A DNA stretch of 64,000 bases from IMG/VR virus record IMGVR_UViG_3300004369_000004, positions 1-64,000 of that record; one strand, written 5' to 3'. A program made the translations under genes and the position numbers. The DNA comes from a virus. Of the stretch, positions 46,801-56,833 are shown in pieces. A model generated the notes under the pieces. That model searched no databases and was not told the origin of the DNA. It worked only from the letters and a program-made list of their open reading frames with translations. The first letter of the stretch is position 1. The number at the start of each line of letters is the position of its first letter.

Positions 46801-49800
46801 TATTTTTTTCTTTTATGGTTATATGGAATTCTAGTTGACGAAGTCTTAGCTGCTTTAAACTTTGCTTTCTCAGTAGAAGAAAGTTCAGAAGAAGTCTTAG
46901 GAGTTTTACTACTTACTCGTTTAGAAGGTCTGCATGCAGGATAAGCTCTATTCTCTCCCTCTTGTCTACCACACTGTTTGCCTGTTTTAACATCTACCCA
47001 CTTCTCAGCAAACCATCTATCTAAGCCACCATGTTGACCACCAGATTTATATTGTTTCTTTTTATCGTAAAAAGACGATGATACTACTGTACCATTAACT
47101 CCTGGTACAGTCATTCCCCCATCTTGGTATAAAGCAGCATTAAAAGAAGAGTGTCCTCCGTGGAATCCAGTTGCCTTGCCTTTCTCCAGAGCATTCTTCC
47201 AAAGACCAGAAGCCTGTGGACTCTGAGTATTCATACCTGAACTAACTCTTCCTAAGTCTAATCTTTTTAAGTAATCATTCAAAGATTTGTAAGAACGAGT
47301 ACCACGAACTACCTCTTCACCGATTCTAACAGCTTCTGTAGGAAAAACTCCTGCAGCACTATTTGACATTTGTAAACCAGGAATACTTCTTAAATAAGCT
47401 TTGTTTGTAATATCAGGAATATCTCCTCTATATAAACCAGGTCTTGTAGTTACTCCCCACTCTCTAGGTCCTTCTACTATAGTGTTTCTTCCCACTACGC
47501 GATTATAACGATCAGCTAGAGACTTCATTAACTCTTCCTTAGTTAATGCACTAGTAGTCAAATCATTTATAGTAAGATTGAATAACTCTGGATCATCTGG
47601 AAAACCTTTGGAAAGAGAATGCATTCTCTCGATTGTTCCTTCCTCTAACAATTCATCAAAATATCTATTAGGATTAGATCTGAATAAATCTAAACGTTGC
47701 CTTTGAAAATCATTTAAAGGAAAAGTAGCCCGTTGTCGTGGAGTATAAATAGTCAACTCATCTCCTCTTGGATTTAATCCTTGAACTCTGTATTCTAAAC
47801 CAGAAACATTATTTGCAGGAATAATTTCATCGTTTAAGAGATCAAGATTTCTATTGAATATATCTATGTACTCTTCTCTAGGAATATCAACAACCCCAGG
47901 TAACTTTTGATCAGGAGCCAAAGGTTTAAGTCTACCATAAACATCAGTTACAGTATTTCTATATTCTTCAGGAGTCATAAGCTTTGCAATCTCTCTTTGT
48001 TGTGGAGAAAGCTTAGGAGAGCCCATTTCAAAATGGGACTGATTAACAACTGCTGGTCTAGGTTTAACTCTAACACTATTAGGATTAGAGCCTGAAATAA
48101 ATTCTCTACTAGTAGTTGTCTGAGATTGAGGAGCTCTTTCAAATAAATCTAATTGTCGAGGTTGAGCAGAAGAAGCCTCCCCAGCAACATCATCCATTAT
48201 CCTAGAGGTAGGAGTTGTCATTCGTAGTGCAGGACTTGCAACTTCATCTAGTGAGCGAGTAGCAGATCTTCTAGCTAATTTAGCCAAAGAACCTGCAGCT
48301 TTGCTAGTAAGTTTTGGAACCATACTAGCTGCACCAACTATAGTAGCAGGATCTAATACTGCATCAACTGCAAACGCACCATAAGGATTTTGAATATCCA
48401 TTGCTTCAGATGGAGTTTGTACTTTGCCAGTAAGGTTGTACATCATACCAAGTTGAGGCACCGTAAAAGGAGAGGTAAGAACTTGCGCAAAACTTCCTGC
48501 TATATCATTTCCAGTCTTATACCAGTTTTCTCCACCAGTAGCATCTGATATTCTTCTAGCCATTTGACTACTAAAGTCATTTGGATCTGTATCATATCCA
48601 TAAGGGTAAAAACCCATTCTATCAGCAATCTGTCTAGGCATCCTTTTATACCAAGGTGCTCTCTTTGATGTAATCTCAACAGGAGCTATTCTGTCAGGAT
48701 TTTCAGCAGTAGATGTTTCTAGAGATCCGCCCGCTTGATATTGTCTAGTTTGGTACTCACTGATAGGGTAAAGAGATTCTTCAGGAGTACCTTCCAAGGC
48801 TCCATCTTGCATATATCTAGTTGTATCTTTTTGATATCTAGAATACAATGCGTCTATGTCTACAGGAATCTCTGCGCCATCTTGTGCAATCTTTTGCTTA
48901 GCTACATCTTCTTTAGCAAACAAGTACATGTACTTATTAATATCATTATCTGATAAGCCGATGTCTTGTAGCTGTTTATATTGTGCTTTATCTCCTTCTG
49001 AAAATCCTTCTTTATAGTTATTAATATCGTAACCAGGCTGAAGTAATTCGTAGCCTTGATCTATAGAAGAATCTCTAAGAGCTTTTAGTCTAGCTTTTAC
49101 TTCACTGGGATTTGAAAGATACTCATATTCTTTAGTCCTCTTAGGAGGATTAATAAAGCTATTAAGATCTTGAGATAAGACTTGTGTAAAGTAATCTCCA
49201 ACTTTAGTAGCGCCAGGGGTGTAGGAGCTATCTAAAGAGTGCGATAATTCATGCCTAAAAAAAGATGGATTGTACTTACCCTTCTTTAATAGAATACTAT
49301 GATCACCAGGTTTATACTTTGCATAAGTACTAGGTCCAAAGTTCATAAAAGACATATAAGGCACATCTACACGTAGTTCGTCAAGATTAAGCCTTCTAGC
49401 ATCAATCATATCCTGTACAGGTCTATCCTCGGAATCAGGCCCATAGAATTCTGTCTGTAATAGTTTTTTATACTCAGGAGTATTAAGTGCTTCAGTTTGT
49501 CTATCAACCTCAGCGCTAGCATCTCTATAGATTTGTCTCCTAGACAATCCACCTTTTTGCATTCGAGTCTCAAGAACTTCTTTATCTCCTGGAAATTTAT
49601 ATTCTTTCCCAGGCTGCATTACAACAGTCTTACCAGTTTGTAAACCTTTACCGAGTACAGGTCTTTTAAAGAAATCTTTTTCTCCATTAGGACCTTTCAT
49701 AGTAATACGATTAGAAGAAACAATAACTTTGTTAAGTTTTTTATTCCATAAACCAGTTTTACTCTTAGGAATATTAGTCTTTTTAGACTGCGCTTTATTA

Positions 49801-49862
49801 GCAGGTTTTTTAATTCCTTTTTTTACTTTGGTAAATTGTTTGTATAACTGGCTGATTTTCAT
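46800..49862 (-). CDS. large virion-region protein with HELSH protease motif and basic C-terminal domain (1020 aa)
   Basis: Residues 204-208 read HELSH within FFRHELSHSLD, a zinc-protease-type HExxH. The middle part is Pro/Ser-rich. The last 80 residues (from about 942) read GGLDRWFAEKWVDV, CGRQEG, YPACRPSKRVS and KTP, a compact cysteine-containing domain found alone or fused in many phage proteins (DUF5872-like, from memory). It starts five bases after the 123-residue basic gene, so it belongs to the tail/cargo transcript. A protease that matures virion proteins or acts during entry is possible; activity is unproven. Confidence 0.65.
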   Translation of the reverse strand: MKISQLYKQFTKVKKGIKKPANKAQSKKTNIPKSKTGLWNKKLNKVIVSSNRITMKGPNGEKDFFKRPVLGKGLQTGKTVVMQPGKEYKFPGDKEVLETRMQKGGLSRRQIYRDASAEVDRQTEALNTPEYKKLLQTEFYGPDSEDRPVQDMIDARRLNLDELRVDVPYMSFMNFGPSTYAKYKPGDHSILLKKGKYNPSFFRHELSHSLDSSYTPGATKVGDYFTQVLSQDLNSFINPPKRTKEYEYLSNPSEVKARLKALRDSSIDQGYELLQPGYDINNYKEGFSEGDKAQYKQLQDIGLSDNDINKYMYLFAKEDVAKQKIAQDGAEIPVDIDALYSRYQKDTTRYMQDGALEGTPEESLYPISEYQTRQYQAGGSLETSTAENPDRIAPVEITSKRAPWYKRMPRQIADRMGFYPYGYDTDPNDFSSQMARRISDATGGENWYKTGNDIAGSFAQVLTSPFTVPQLGMMYNLTGKVQTPSEAMDIQNPYGAFAVDAVLDPATIVGAASMVPKLTSKAAGSLAKLARRSATRSLDEVASPALRMTTPTSRIMDDVAGEASSAQPRQLDLFERAPQSQTTTSREFISGSNPNSVRVKPRPAVVNQSHFEMGSPKLSPQQREIAKLMTPEEYRNTVTDVYGRLKPLAPDQKLPGVVDIPREEYIDIFNRNLDLLNDEIIPANNVSGLEYRVQGLNPRGDELTIYTPRQRATFPLNDFQRQRLDLFRSNPNRYFDELLEEGTIERMHSLSKGFPDDPELFNLTINDLTTSALTKEELMKSLADRYNRVVGRNTIVEGPREWGVTTRPGLYRGDIPDITNKAYLRSIPGLQMSNSAAGVFPTEAVRIGEEVVRGTRSYKSLNDYLKRLDLGRVSSGMNTQSPQASGLWKNALEKGKATGFHGGHSSFNAALYQDGGMTVPGVNGTVVSSSFYDKKKQYKSGGQHGGLDRWFAEKWVDVKTGKQCGRQEGENRAYPACRPSKRVSSKTPKTSSELSSTEKAKFKAAKTSSTRIPYNHKRKK

Positions 49863-49866
49863 GTAA

Positions 49867-50238
49867 TTAGCACTTTTTAGATTTTCCAGAAAGGAAAGAT
49901 TTCAAACTCATCTTACCGCCCTTTTTCATTTTAAGACTCATAATACCTACACGAGTGGGGGAGTAGTTTGGGATTGTAGATTTTTGCTGAGGTTGTTGTG
50001 GCTGTTGAGGCATCTCCATACCCATCTGACCCTTACGCATTCTAGACAAAGTCTGAGCAAGTCTGGCTCTTTGGCCTGTTACTCCCTTACTCTTAGCTTT
50101 CTTTCTAAGCCATTCTTTGTCAATAGTTCCTTCAGAAGTCATAGCACCTGCTTTCTTAGCAGTTGCTCGCAAGGCTCCAGGCTTTTTAATAGCGCCTTTG
50201 ATCCAGTTACCACCCTTCTTCATTTCAAATTTTTTCAT
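49867..50238 (-). CDS. small basic virion-region protein (123 aa)
   Basis: A 123-residue basic protein with WIKGAIKKPGALRATAKKAG, then EWLRKKAKSKGVTGQRARLA and a Met/Gln/Pro-rich linker, ending KSFLSGKSKKC. The first block recurs in small proteins of large phages and giant viruses. It overlaps the upstream gene by four bases. DNA or nucleoprotein binding in the virion is inferred from charge. Confidence 0.62.
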   Translation of the reverse strand: MKKFEMKKGGNWIKGAIKKPGALRATAKKAGAMTSEGTIDKEWLRKKAKSKGVTGQRARLAQTLSRMRKGQMGMEMPQQPQQPQQKSTIPNYSPTRVGIMSLKMKKGGKMSLKSFLSGKSKKC

Positions 50239-50615
50239 GACAATGTAAGCAAATATAATGTACTAGTAATCAGAGCAATGATTTCATCAATAATATTTTG
50301 AATATGAGTATTCTCTACTCCAAATACAGTACGATGTTTCATTAAGTACTGCTTCAACTGAGTAAGGTGTTGTTTCGGATTTACATACTCAGAAGAAGGT
50401 ATTTTAAAATTAACTATTTTACCCAAAGTGCCCATATAAGACTCAACAAGAGAGTCAGTTAGATCTAGCAAACCGTCATAGTATTTATTCAAAGCTTTAT
50501 GCTCTGCATAACTAGTAGTTTGTAGATGTACAATGTGCATTGTATCTCTAGAGTGAAACAGTTGACCTATAACAAGTTCAGGTTTAACTGTTGTAAAAAT
50601 TTCTTTTTCTCTCAT
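50235..50615 (-). CDS. helical protein, DUF5856/ferritin-like
   Basis: A 126-residue all-helical protein. The segment QTTSYAEHKALNKYYDGLLD followed by LTDSLVESYMG matches the pattern of DUF5856 proteins of Bacteroidetes phages, which look like Dps/ferritin-type four-helix bundles (H, then YY, then D and E). Whether it binds metal or simply serves as a virion part is unknown. It begins two bases after the muzzle-like gene stop. Confidence 0.55.
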   Translation of the reverse strand: MREKEIFTTVKPELVIGQLFHSRDTMHIVHLQTTSYAEHKALNKYYDGLLDLTDSLVESYMGTLGKIVNFKIPSSEYVNPKQHLTQLKQYLMKHRTVFGVENTHIQNIIDEIIALITSTLYLLTLS

Positions 50616-50617
50616 GA

Positions 50618-53600
50618 TTATATTGTTGTTTGGTTAGTTTGTGTGATTTGTATAATGTTGACAAATTTATATCTGTTGTATCTATCTTGAATTAATCTTA
50701 CTCTAGTAAAGTCTGATTTAATCTTATTCTTTTGGAATGACACACTTACGTTTCTTACTGCTTTGGTGTTAGGTAATTTATCAATTGGGTATTGTGCGGC
50801 CAAGTCAGCCCAGTCACTAGTCCAAAGAGATTGACCATTAGCTTGTGCGGCTATATTCCAGAATCCGTTAAATGTAAACTTGTTTTCTCTTCTAGACAAA
50901 ATAGTATCAATACCTGAAGTACCTACTCTAGGATATTGTAATTTTTGTCTAGTGTTTCCAAATTGCTCAGGAATCAAATTGACAATACCAGAAGACTGCT
51001 CACGATTATAAATAATAGCTTTTGTAAAGTTAGCTGTATTTTTATTCTTTCGATCTGCCGTGGACAGTGAGTAATAGTTTTGTCGTGTATAATACTCTTG
51101 TATCTCCGCAAACAAGCTGACCGAAGTAACAGTGTGATTAATAGGAATGCTGTTAACAGCATATTCAAGGATATAGGGGTATAATTTACCATAGTAGGTT
51201 TGATATACAAAAGGACTTAAGTTATGATTCCAAATAGAAGCACCTTGAGCTCTATTGATTATAGTTTGAAAATGTCCTAGTTGAGGTACAAAGAAGTTTG
51301 GCAAGAACGAATAGAACGAAATAAAGTTCTTAAGCTTTGGAGAGTAAGCTACTGTCCAAGACTTGTCCTCAAAGTATCTAGTATCGTCCAAACGAATTCT
51401 AGTCTTCGTATTACCTGTTCTAAGAACATAATAACGATAATCAGGATCTAATCGATCTGTTATGTAATCTACTGTTGTATTGCCCGTTCTGTATGAGGGG
51501 ACAACTCTGTAGTCTTTCTTAGTTATAAAGACTCTTTCAAAGCGCTCATCCCAACCCATTACAATACCGATGCCTAAAGAAGGTACATCAGTATCTACAC
51601 TAGGTAGATCTTTTAAGATTTGGAAAGGAAGATTTTCCTTAAACCAGTTGTAGTTAAGCTGCGTCTTGATTTCGTTAAATCCTTGACCACTAACTTGATA
51701 TACATGTCCACGCTTAGCATCTACCCAGAAAGTACCAAACTCAGTTCTTACATAAGCCTTATGTTGAGAACCAATATAACCAAGATCCGTATTAGACAAG
51801 TCAACAGGTTTCTGTTTAAACATGTCTGCATTACCAATCTCTAGTTGATATGGTGAGGTAGAAGTAAGAACAATTCTAGCATTATATACTTTGGTTGTGT
51901 TCTCAAACCTAGCATATACTTTTTCAGTCTCTCCCGCATTTAAATCAATTAAACGACCTCCCTCTTTCGGGAAGTCATATTTGTTACCAGGTCTGTAGCT
52001 CAACCATCTATCTGTAGATAGATTAGAGTTCATATCAGTAGCTTGATCAGAGTAAATCACTCTACTTTGGTGATTAACAATACACTCTAAAGAAGGATAC
52101 TTAAGAAGATATGGGAAGTTAGGAGACTTATTCTGAGAAGAGTAAGTTGCATTGTAGTGATAAAAATTATCAAACTTAATCGGAACGTTTCTTTCCTGCA
52201 ACCAATCATCAGGAATACCTCCACCTACATTAGGATAGAAGTTTTCTTTATCAAGGTCTCTACCATGTCTAAAGTGAGTATTAATATCCGACTCTACAAA
52301 GAAGATAGGAATACCATAAGAAGCTGTATAGAATGCTCCTCTCTTATAATATCTGTGCAATCCATGAATTGGATCTAAGGATGTTCTCTTTACAAACCTA
52401 GACCATATAACATTAATGCCCGAAATAACAAGAGAATTGGATGATAGAATAGCCAAAGCACCTGCTACTCCTGTAGCAGTAGTAGCAGCAACGGCAACTG
52501 CATAACCCGCAACTACTAGTAAAAGAGCTCCTGCTACGTCACCTGCATCTACAGTGTCAACATCATTTGATGTGCCATAAAAATATGTAGGATAGGCTAA
52601 GTTAGGAAACAGAAAGTAGTCGAATGGCATTTCATCTACAACAACTGCTCTTGCGTTAACGTTAACCAAATTTCTAGTAAAGAAAGAATGTTTTCTCTTA
52701 AGTGCAAAAGGAGTAATATAAGTATCTCCTCCAAAAGCAGGATAGTATTTATATTCTAAAGTAACACTACCATCTGCAAGTCTTACAAGATCTTGTTTGT
52801 ATCCAGTAGAGATATATCTCATATTCTGGAGTTGTCCATATTGATTTGGAAACTGCCTCTTCACAGAAGCGTAGATTGCTCTAGTTTTTCTCTTTTCATG
52901 CTCAGCTGTAATATCTCCACCATGCTCAGTAGCAATATATCGAGAGTCGTCTACGATTTGTCGTTCTGAGTGAGTAATTGGAAATTTAGTCTTAAGATAA
53001 ACTCCTGTTTCTCTTAGTCTATTATGAAGAGGAGCATCGTCAAATACTTGAACAATTCTTTCGTTGATATAATAACCAAGCTCAATAAATCTTTTAGAGT
53101 TTCCTTTATGCGCTGGATTTCTAAGAGGATCAATTTTAATAAACTGATTATAGGTAGCAATTGAATTATACTGATAAGCAAAATTTTGAAATGGAATAAG
53201 CTTTTCGACTATCTCTAGGATAATTTGCTCATTCATCATAAGCTTATCATATCGAATATTTATTCCAGATTTATTAGTTAGCCCAGGAGTAACGCTAAGA
53301 ATTTCTGCATCACTTTCTCCTTTAAACTCAGCAGAGAGAAGAGCTGATATTAATCCAGCATCATAATATGCTCCTTTATCTATAAAGCGATATTGGGGGT
53401 GATCTTGTACTTGCTGAAAATGTCCTCTAACCTTACCTACTTCTACAGTCTCAAACTTAAGTTCAGTTCCAATCTTAGGATATTGGAAAGAAGTATCAGG
53501 AGATACAAAGTTAAATCTAAAAGCACTTCCAGTTTCTCTAATAGACTTAAAGCCATCTAAAGGAGCGCTTATGTCTGTACCAAGATCAGTTAGACCAGTC

Positions 53601-56600
53601 TCAATTCCAAAAAATCCTAATCTACGGCCTCTAGATTCATAAGTCCATTTAACATCTTGTCTTAGATATGGATCTACTCTTAAGTCGTTATAGGGATAGT
53701 TTGAATAATAATATTTTTGGTTAGTACCAGTTGAGTTGTCTGTGTACGTTCCTACATCATAAAGAAGTCCTTTAGCAATTACAGATTTATTTCCTACACG
53801 ATTAGCTCTTACTAGCTCATAACCACAGATAACATCTTTAATAGGAATCTCTAGCTTTCTAATAGGATCATATACAGTATACTTATATGTGCCATCTGAG
53901 TTTTTCTCATTAAGCAAATTAATCATTGTTTGCTCAACAATTCTAACTCCAATAGGATAAATCCAAGATTGTGAGTTATTAGATACTTTACTATCTAATT
54001 TTCCAGCAGAAGGAATCTCATGATCGTGGATGTGCGTTATAGCAGAATCAGGAAATTTATGATGACGAATAGGCTTACCTCCTAATGCATCAGGATTGTA
54101 ATAAGGAGCGTTAGGATCAGTATCCTGTTCCCAAATCTCATCATAGCACGGATAAACTTCTTCTGATTCCCAGTATGCAAATGTGCCTCTCTTATCGTTA
54201 TAGATTGCACAGTTGTATTGTTTCTCAATACTATTTGCATCATCTATAGGTAGGGCAAAAGACTCTCCTTCCCCTGCGGTGTTATAGACCTGCCATCTTT
54301 GAAGTTGGTCAGGAATCTCACAATCTGTCTTTGCTACATATACATCCTGGTTAGAGAAAGAAGACTCAATAATAGTATCATCTGATGTTTTCTTTCTGCC
54401 TGGAATATGGAAGACATCTGTGTATTTTCCGTTTTTAAGTTTGAACTTAATACCAAATCCATAAACCTCATCACGTTGATATGTACGGAAAAAGTAAGCT
54501 ACCTCTGGACTAGAGTAGTCCATCATGCCATCTGCAGGCATTTTAACAGTTTCCCATCGAAGGTCTAGTCTAGAGGCAAATCTCTGGAAGTTAAACTTAG
54601 GATACTCCTCAAGATCCGCTAACATCAATATATCATTTTGCTTCTCAATAATGTTAGCAGTCTCGTAGTGAGGAGAACGAATAAGCGGTACTATAGAAGA
54701 AAATGTCGATTTATAATCGCCTGTATAAATTACTTGATCTTTGTCAGTAGCCTGATTAACTCGGTAGGTACCAACAAGGTGATAAGTAGTAGTAGTATTT
54801 ACAGTCTCAGCTACAACAAGATTAAAGTATTCAAAGATTCTAGTCTTATGGAATACCTCTACCTCAATGGCTTTAGAAGTAACATACTCTGTTTGCTCTG
54901 TAATAGCTCTTTCAAAAATTGGAACAGGGTTGTTAAAGTCACAATAATCAGTAAGCTCTAATCCTTGCTCATCTGAATAGGCAATTGCAAAAGAATAAAC
55001 ACCTGCAGGAAGTTGCCCTCCACTAGATATATTTACAGTGTGTACTTCAGGAACACAAAAATCTGGAAAGATCTTAGAGTCTTCGCAAGATTCTTTAATG
55101 CAAGTTCTTTCTGTTCCACAAGCATCTCTACCATAAGGATATTCTATTGAGAAGTATCTAGGAGGATTGTTTCTGCTTATATAATATATCTTGGTCTCAC
55201 AGTCATCTATGCGGTATTCTGCTTGAACAGGAAATGCCACGTCAAAGTTGAGGCAGCAATTATTTTTAGAGAAAGAAGCTGTTCCAGTTTCTGCAACATC
55301 AACTTCTTGAATTATATATAGTCTATCATGTTGAAGCTTAAGAGATCCTTTACGTGCTGTAAATCTCTTTTGTTCTCCAAGCATAAAGTCTGTTATCTCA
55401 TTACCATTACAATCGGTGTATGAGAAGTATTTTTCAATTGTAGAATAGTCTGTACCAGTATTGACTATAACTCCATCTGACTCTAACTGAATGCCAGAAG
55501 ACCTATAACCAAGAACATACTCAACGCAAGTGCCTGGACAGAAATCTAGACAATCATCTACTACAAGATCTTCATAAACACAACACTGTCCAGTCACTTC
55601 ACCATCTACTACTTGAGGAGTAGTTTCTAGCTTGTAACAACCCTCAGTACAATTCTCAGGATTAACCTGCAGGACAGTACCCTCAGGACATTCCTGAGTA
55701 AGGATCTTAACTAACTCAGTCTTGTTGTCAGTTGTAAAAACAAGATTCTCTTGAGCAGGTCCATAAATATCCTCAATTGATTGGGCAGTAAGAATTGTGT
55801 TAAAATCTGTATCATAGATTTCAGCTGCAATCATTTGCGCAACTCCATAATCCCAATACTCTAAAGAGATTGTATGATTACCTGCAGGAAGTTGAACAGG
55901 ATAAATATGAAATCTACCATAGAATGCGTGGTTTCCACCGCTAGCATCTAGATGATTCTGCACAAATGGAATGCTTGTAGTATCAATAGGATTACCATTA
56001 GCATCATATGTGTTAGGATCAATAATATAATTTCCGTTAAGACCTATTCTAAAACGGTTATCTGCTGCGATACCAATGTAATAAGTTTTAGTATCTTGAA
56101 TACAGATAGTTTGTTCATACCCAACCCATTGATTTGTAACAAGAACATTATTAAACTTTGTTTGAATTGCAATCTTGTTAATATGTCTCTGCAGATATGG
56201 TACACTAGCAGCGCCCCACCAAGAAGGTAATAAAGCATAAGTACCTACACCATCAGATCCCCAACCAGGCTCATATAAAGCGGCACTATAAAGTCCCCAA
56301 GCAGAATTAGAAGCAGGAGAACAAGTATAAGTAAGTGTTTCTCTTGTAGGAATTGTATAGACTTCTCTAATACATTGTCTAGTTGCAGCATCAAATGTGT
56401 AGCCATCAGGACAAGTATAAGTCAAAGAAGTTTGTCCAGAAGTTGAATTAACATTAGAGCCAGTTACAACTTTACCATTCTCGCAACCGCAATCTTCTGA
56501 TTCAGACAATACTACTTCAAGACAAGAGTTGTTTATATTAGTAACTTGACCGATGCGAGAACGTCCATCTGGATGCGCTAAGAACAAAATCAACTTAGAC

Positions 56601-56824
56601 TGCTCTACTATGTTAGTATAACCTACTACCTGAAATCCATCAAAACCTGCTTGGTTAAAATTAAAGCAGTTAGTATTACCAGGTTCGTTAGTATAAGTTA
56701 CAGAGTCTCCGTCATGACTTTGTACATTAGCATTCAGAGCCCAAGTAATTTGATTTTCTTGGATCTGAAAATTAATAGCGTCTAGATTAAGACCAATTAT
56801 ATTTTGATTTACCTTGTTCTGCAT
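50618..56824 (-). CDS. muzzle / tail stabilisation-type protein with PA14-like insertion (2068 aa)
   Basis: The opening (NIIGLNLDAINFQIQENQ, then TWALNANVQ) matches the start of the tail stabilisation or muzzle proteins of crAss-like phages, which close the tail tip. Cysteine-rich EGF-like pieces (CPDGYTFDAATRQC near residue 141 and CPEGTV near 385) flank a beta-sandwich region (about 180-345: YYIGIAADNRFRIGLNG, then YPVQLPAGNHTISLEYWDYG) that resembles PA14/carbohydrate-binding folds. Residues about 1420-1475 form one long Ala/Val/Gly-rich hydrophobic stretch, unusual in a soluble tail protein. It lies directly after a ring-type gene, as expected. Confidence 0.75.
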   Translation of the reverse strand: MQNKVNQNIIGLNLDAINFQIQENQITWALNANVQSHDGDSVTYTNEPGNTNCFNFNQAGFDGFQVVGYTNIVEQSKLILFLAHPDGRSRIGQVTNINNSCLEVVLSESEDCGCENGKVVTGSNVNSTSGQTSLTYTCPDGYTFDAATRQCIREVYTIPTRETLTYTCSPASNSAWGLYSAALYEPGWGSDGVGTYALLPSWWGAASVPYLQRHINKIAIQTKFNNVLVTNQWVGYEQTICIQDTKTYYIGIAADNRFRIGLNGNYIIDPNTYDANGNPIDTTSIPFVQNHLDASGGNHAFYGRFHIYPVQLPAGNHTISLEYWDYGVAQMIAAEIYDTDFNTILTAQSIEDIYGPAQENLVFTTDNKTELVKILTQECPEGTVLQVNPENCTEGCYKLETTPQVVDGEVTGQCCVYEDLVVDDCLDFCPGTCVEYVLGYRSSGIQLESDGVIVNTGTDYSTIEKYFSYTDCNGNEITDFMLGEQKRFTARKGSLKLQHDRLYIIQEVDVAETGTASFSKNNCCLNFDVAFPVQAEYRIDDCETKIYYISRNNPPRYFSIEYPYGRDACGTERTCIKESCEDSKIFPDFCVPEVHTVNISSGGQLPAGVYSFAIAYSDEQGLELTDYCDFNNPVPIFERAITEQTEYVTSKAIEVEVFHKTRIFEYFNLVVAETVNTTTTYHLVGTYRVNQATDKDQVIYTGDYKSTFSSIVPLIRSPHYETANIIEKQNDILMLADLEEYPKFNFQRFASRLDLRWETVKMPADGMMDYSSPEVAYFFRTYQRDEVYGFGIKFKLKNGKYTDVFHIPGRKKTSDDTIIESSFSNQDVYVAKTDCEIPDQLQRWQVYNTAGEGESFALPIDDANSIEKQYNCAIYNDKRGTFAYWESEEVYPCYDEIWEQDTDPNAPYYNPDALGGKPIRHHKFPDSAITHIHDHEIPSAGKLDSKVSNNSQSWIYPIGVRIVEQTMINLLNEKNSDGTYKYTVYDPIRKLEIPIKDVICGYELVRANRVGNKSVIAKGLLYDVGTYTDNSTGTNQKYYYSNYPYNDLRVDPYLRQDVKWTYESRGRRLGFFGIETGLTDLGTDISAPLDGFKSIRETGSAFRFNFVSPDTSFQYPKIGTELKFETVEVGKVRGHFQQVQDHPQYRFIDKGAYYDAGLISALLSAEFKGESDAEILSVTPGLTNKSGINIRYDKLMMNEQIILEIVEKLIPFQNFAYQYNSIATYNQFIKIDPLRNPAHKGNSKRFIELGYYINERIVQVFDDAPLHNRLRETGVYLKTKFPITHSERQIVDDSRYIATEHGGDITAEHEKRKTRAIYASVKRQFPNQYGQLQNMRYISTGYKQDLVRLADGSVTLEYKYYPAFGGDTYITPFALKRKHSFFTRNLVNVNARAVVVDEMPFDYFLFPNLAYPTYFYGTSNDVDTVDAGDVAGALLLVVAGYAVAVAATTATGVAGALAILSSNSLVISGINVIWSRFVKRTSLDPIHGLHRYYKRGAFYTASYGIPIFFVESDINTHFRHGRDLDKENFYPNVGGGIPDDWLQERNVPIKFDNFYHYNATYSSQNKSPNFPYLLKYPSLECIVNHQSRVIYSDQATDMNSNLSTDRWLSYRPGNKYDFPKEGGRLIDLNAGETEKVYARFENTTKVYNARIVLTSTSPYQLEIGNADMFKQKPVDLSNTDLGYIGSQHKAYVRTEFGTFWVDAKRGHVYQVSGQGFNEIKTQLNYNWFKENLPFQILKDLPSVDTDVPSLGIGIVMGWDERFERVFITKKDYRVVPSYRTGNTTVDYITDRLDPDYRYYVLRTGNTKTRIRLDDTRYFEDKSWTVAYSPKLKNFISFYSFLPNFFVPQLGHFQTIINRAQGASIWNHNLSPFVYQTYYGKLYPYILEYAVNSIPINHTVTSVSLFAEIQEYYTRQNYYSLSTADRKNKNTANFTKAIIYNREQSSGIVNLIPEQFGNTRQKLQYPRVGTSGIDTILSRRENKFTFNGFWNIAAQANGQSLWTSDWADLAAQYPIDKLPNTKAVRNVSVSFQKNKIKSDFTRVRLIQDRYNRYKFVNIIQITQTNQTTI

Positions 56825-56833
56825 CTAAGTCTA

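Noticed and set aside
46800-47470. ADP-ribosyltransferase-like YRG segment in the 1020-residue protein
   Set aside because: Only a YRG and a distant glutamate could be matched; the ordered R, STS and ExE motifs are not convincing.
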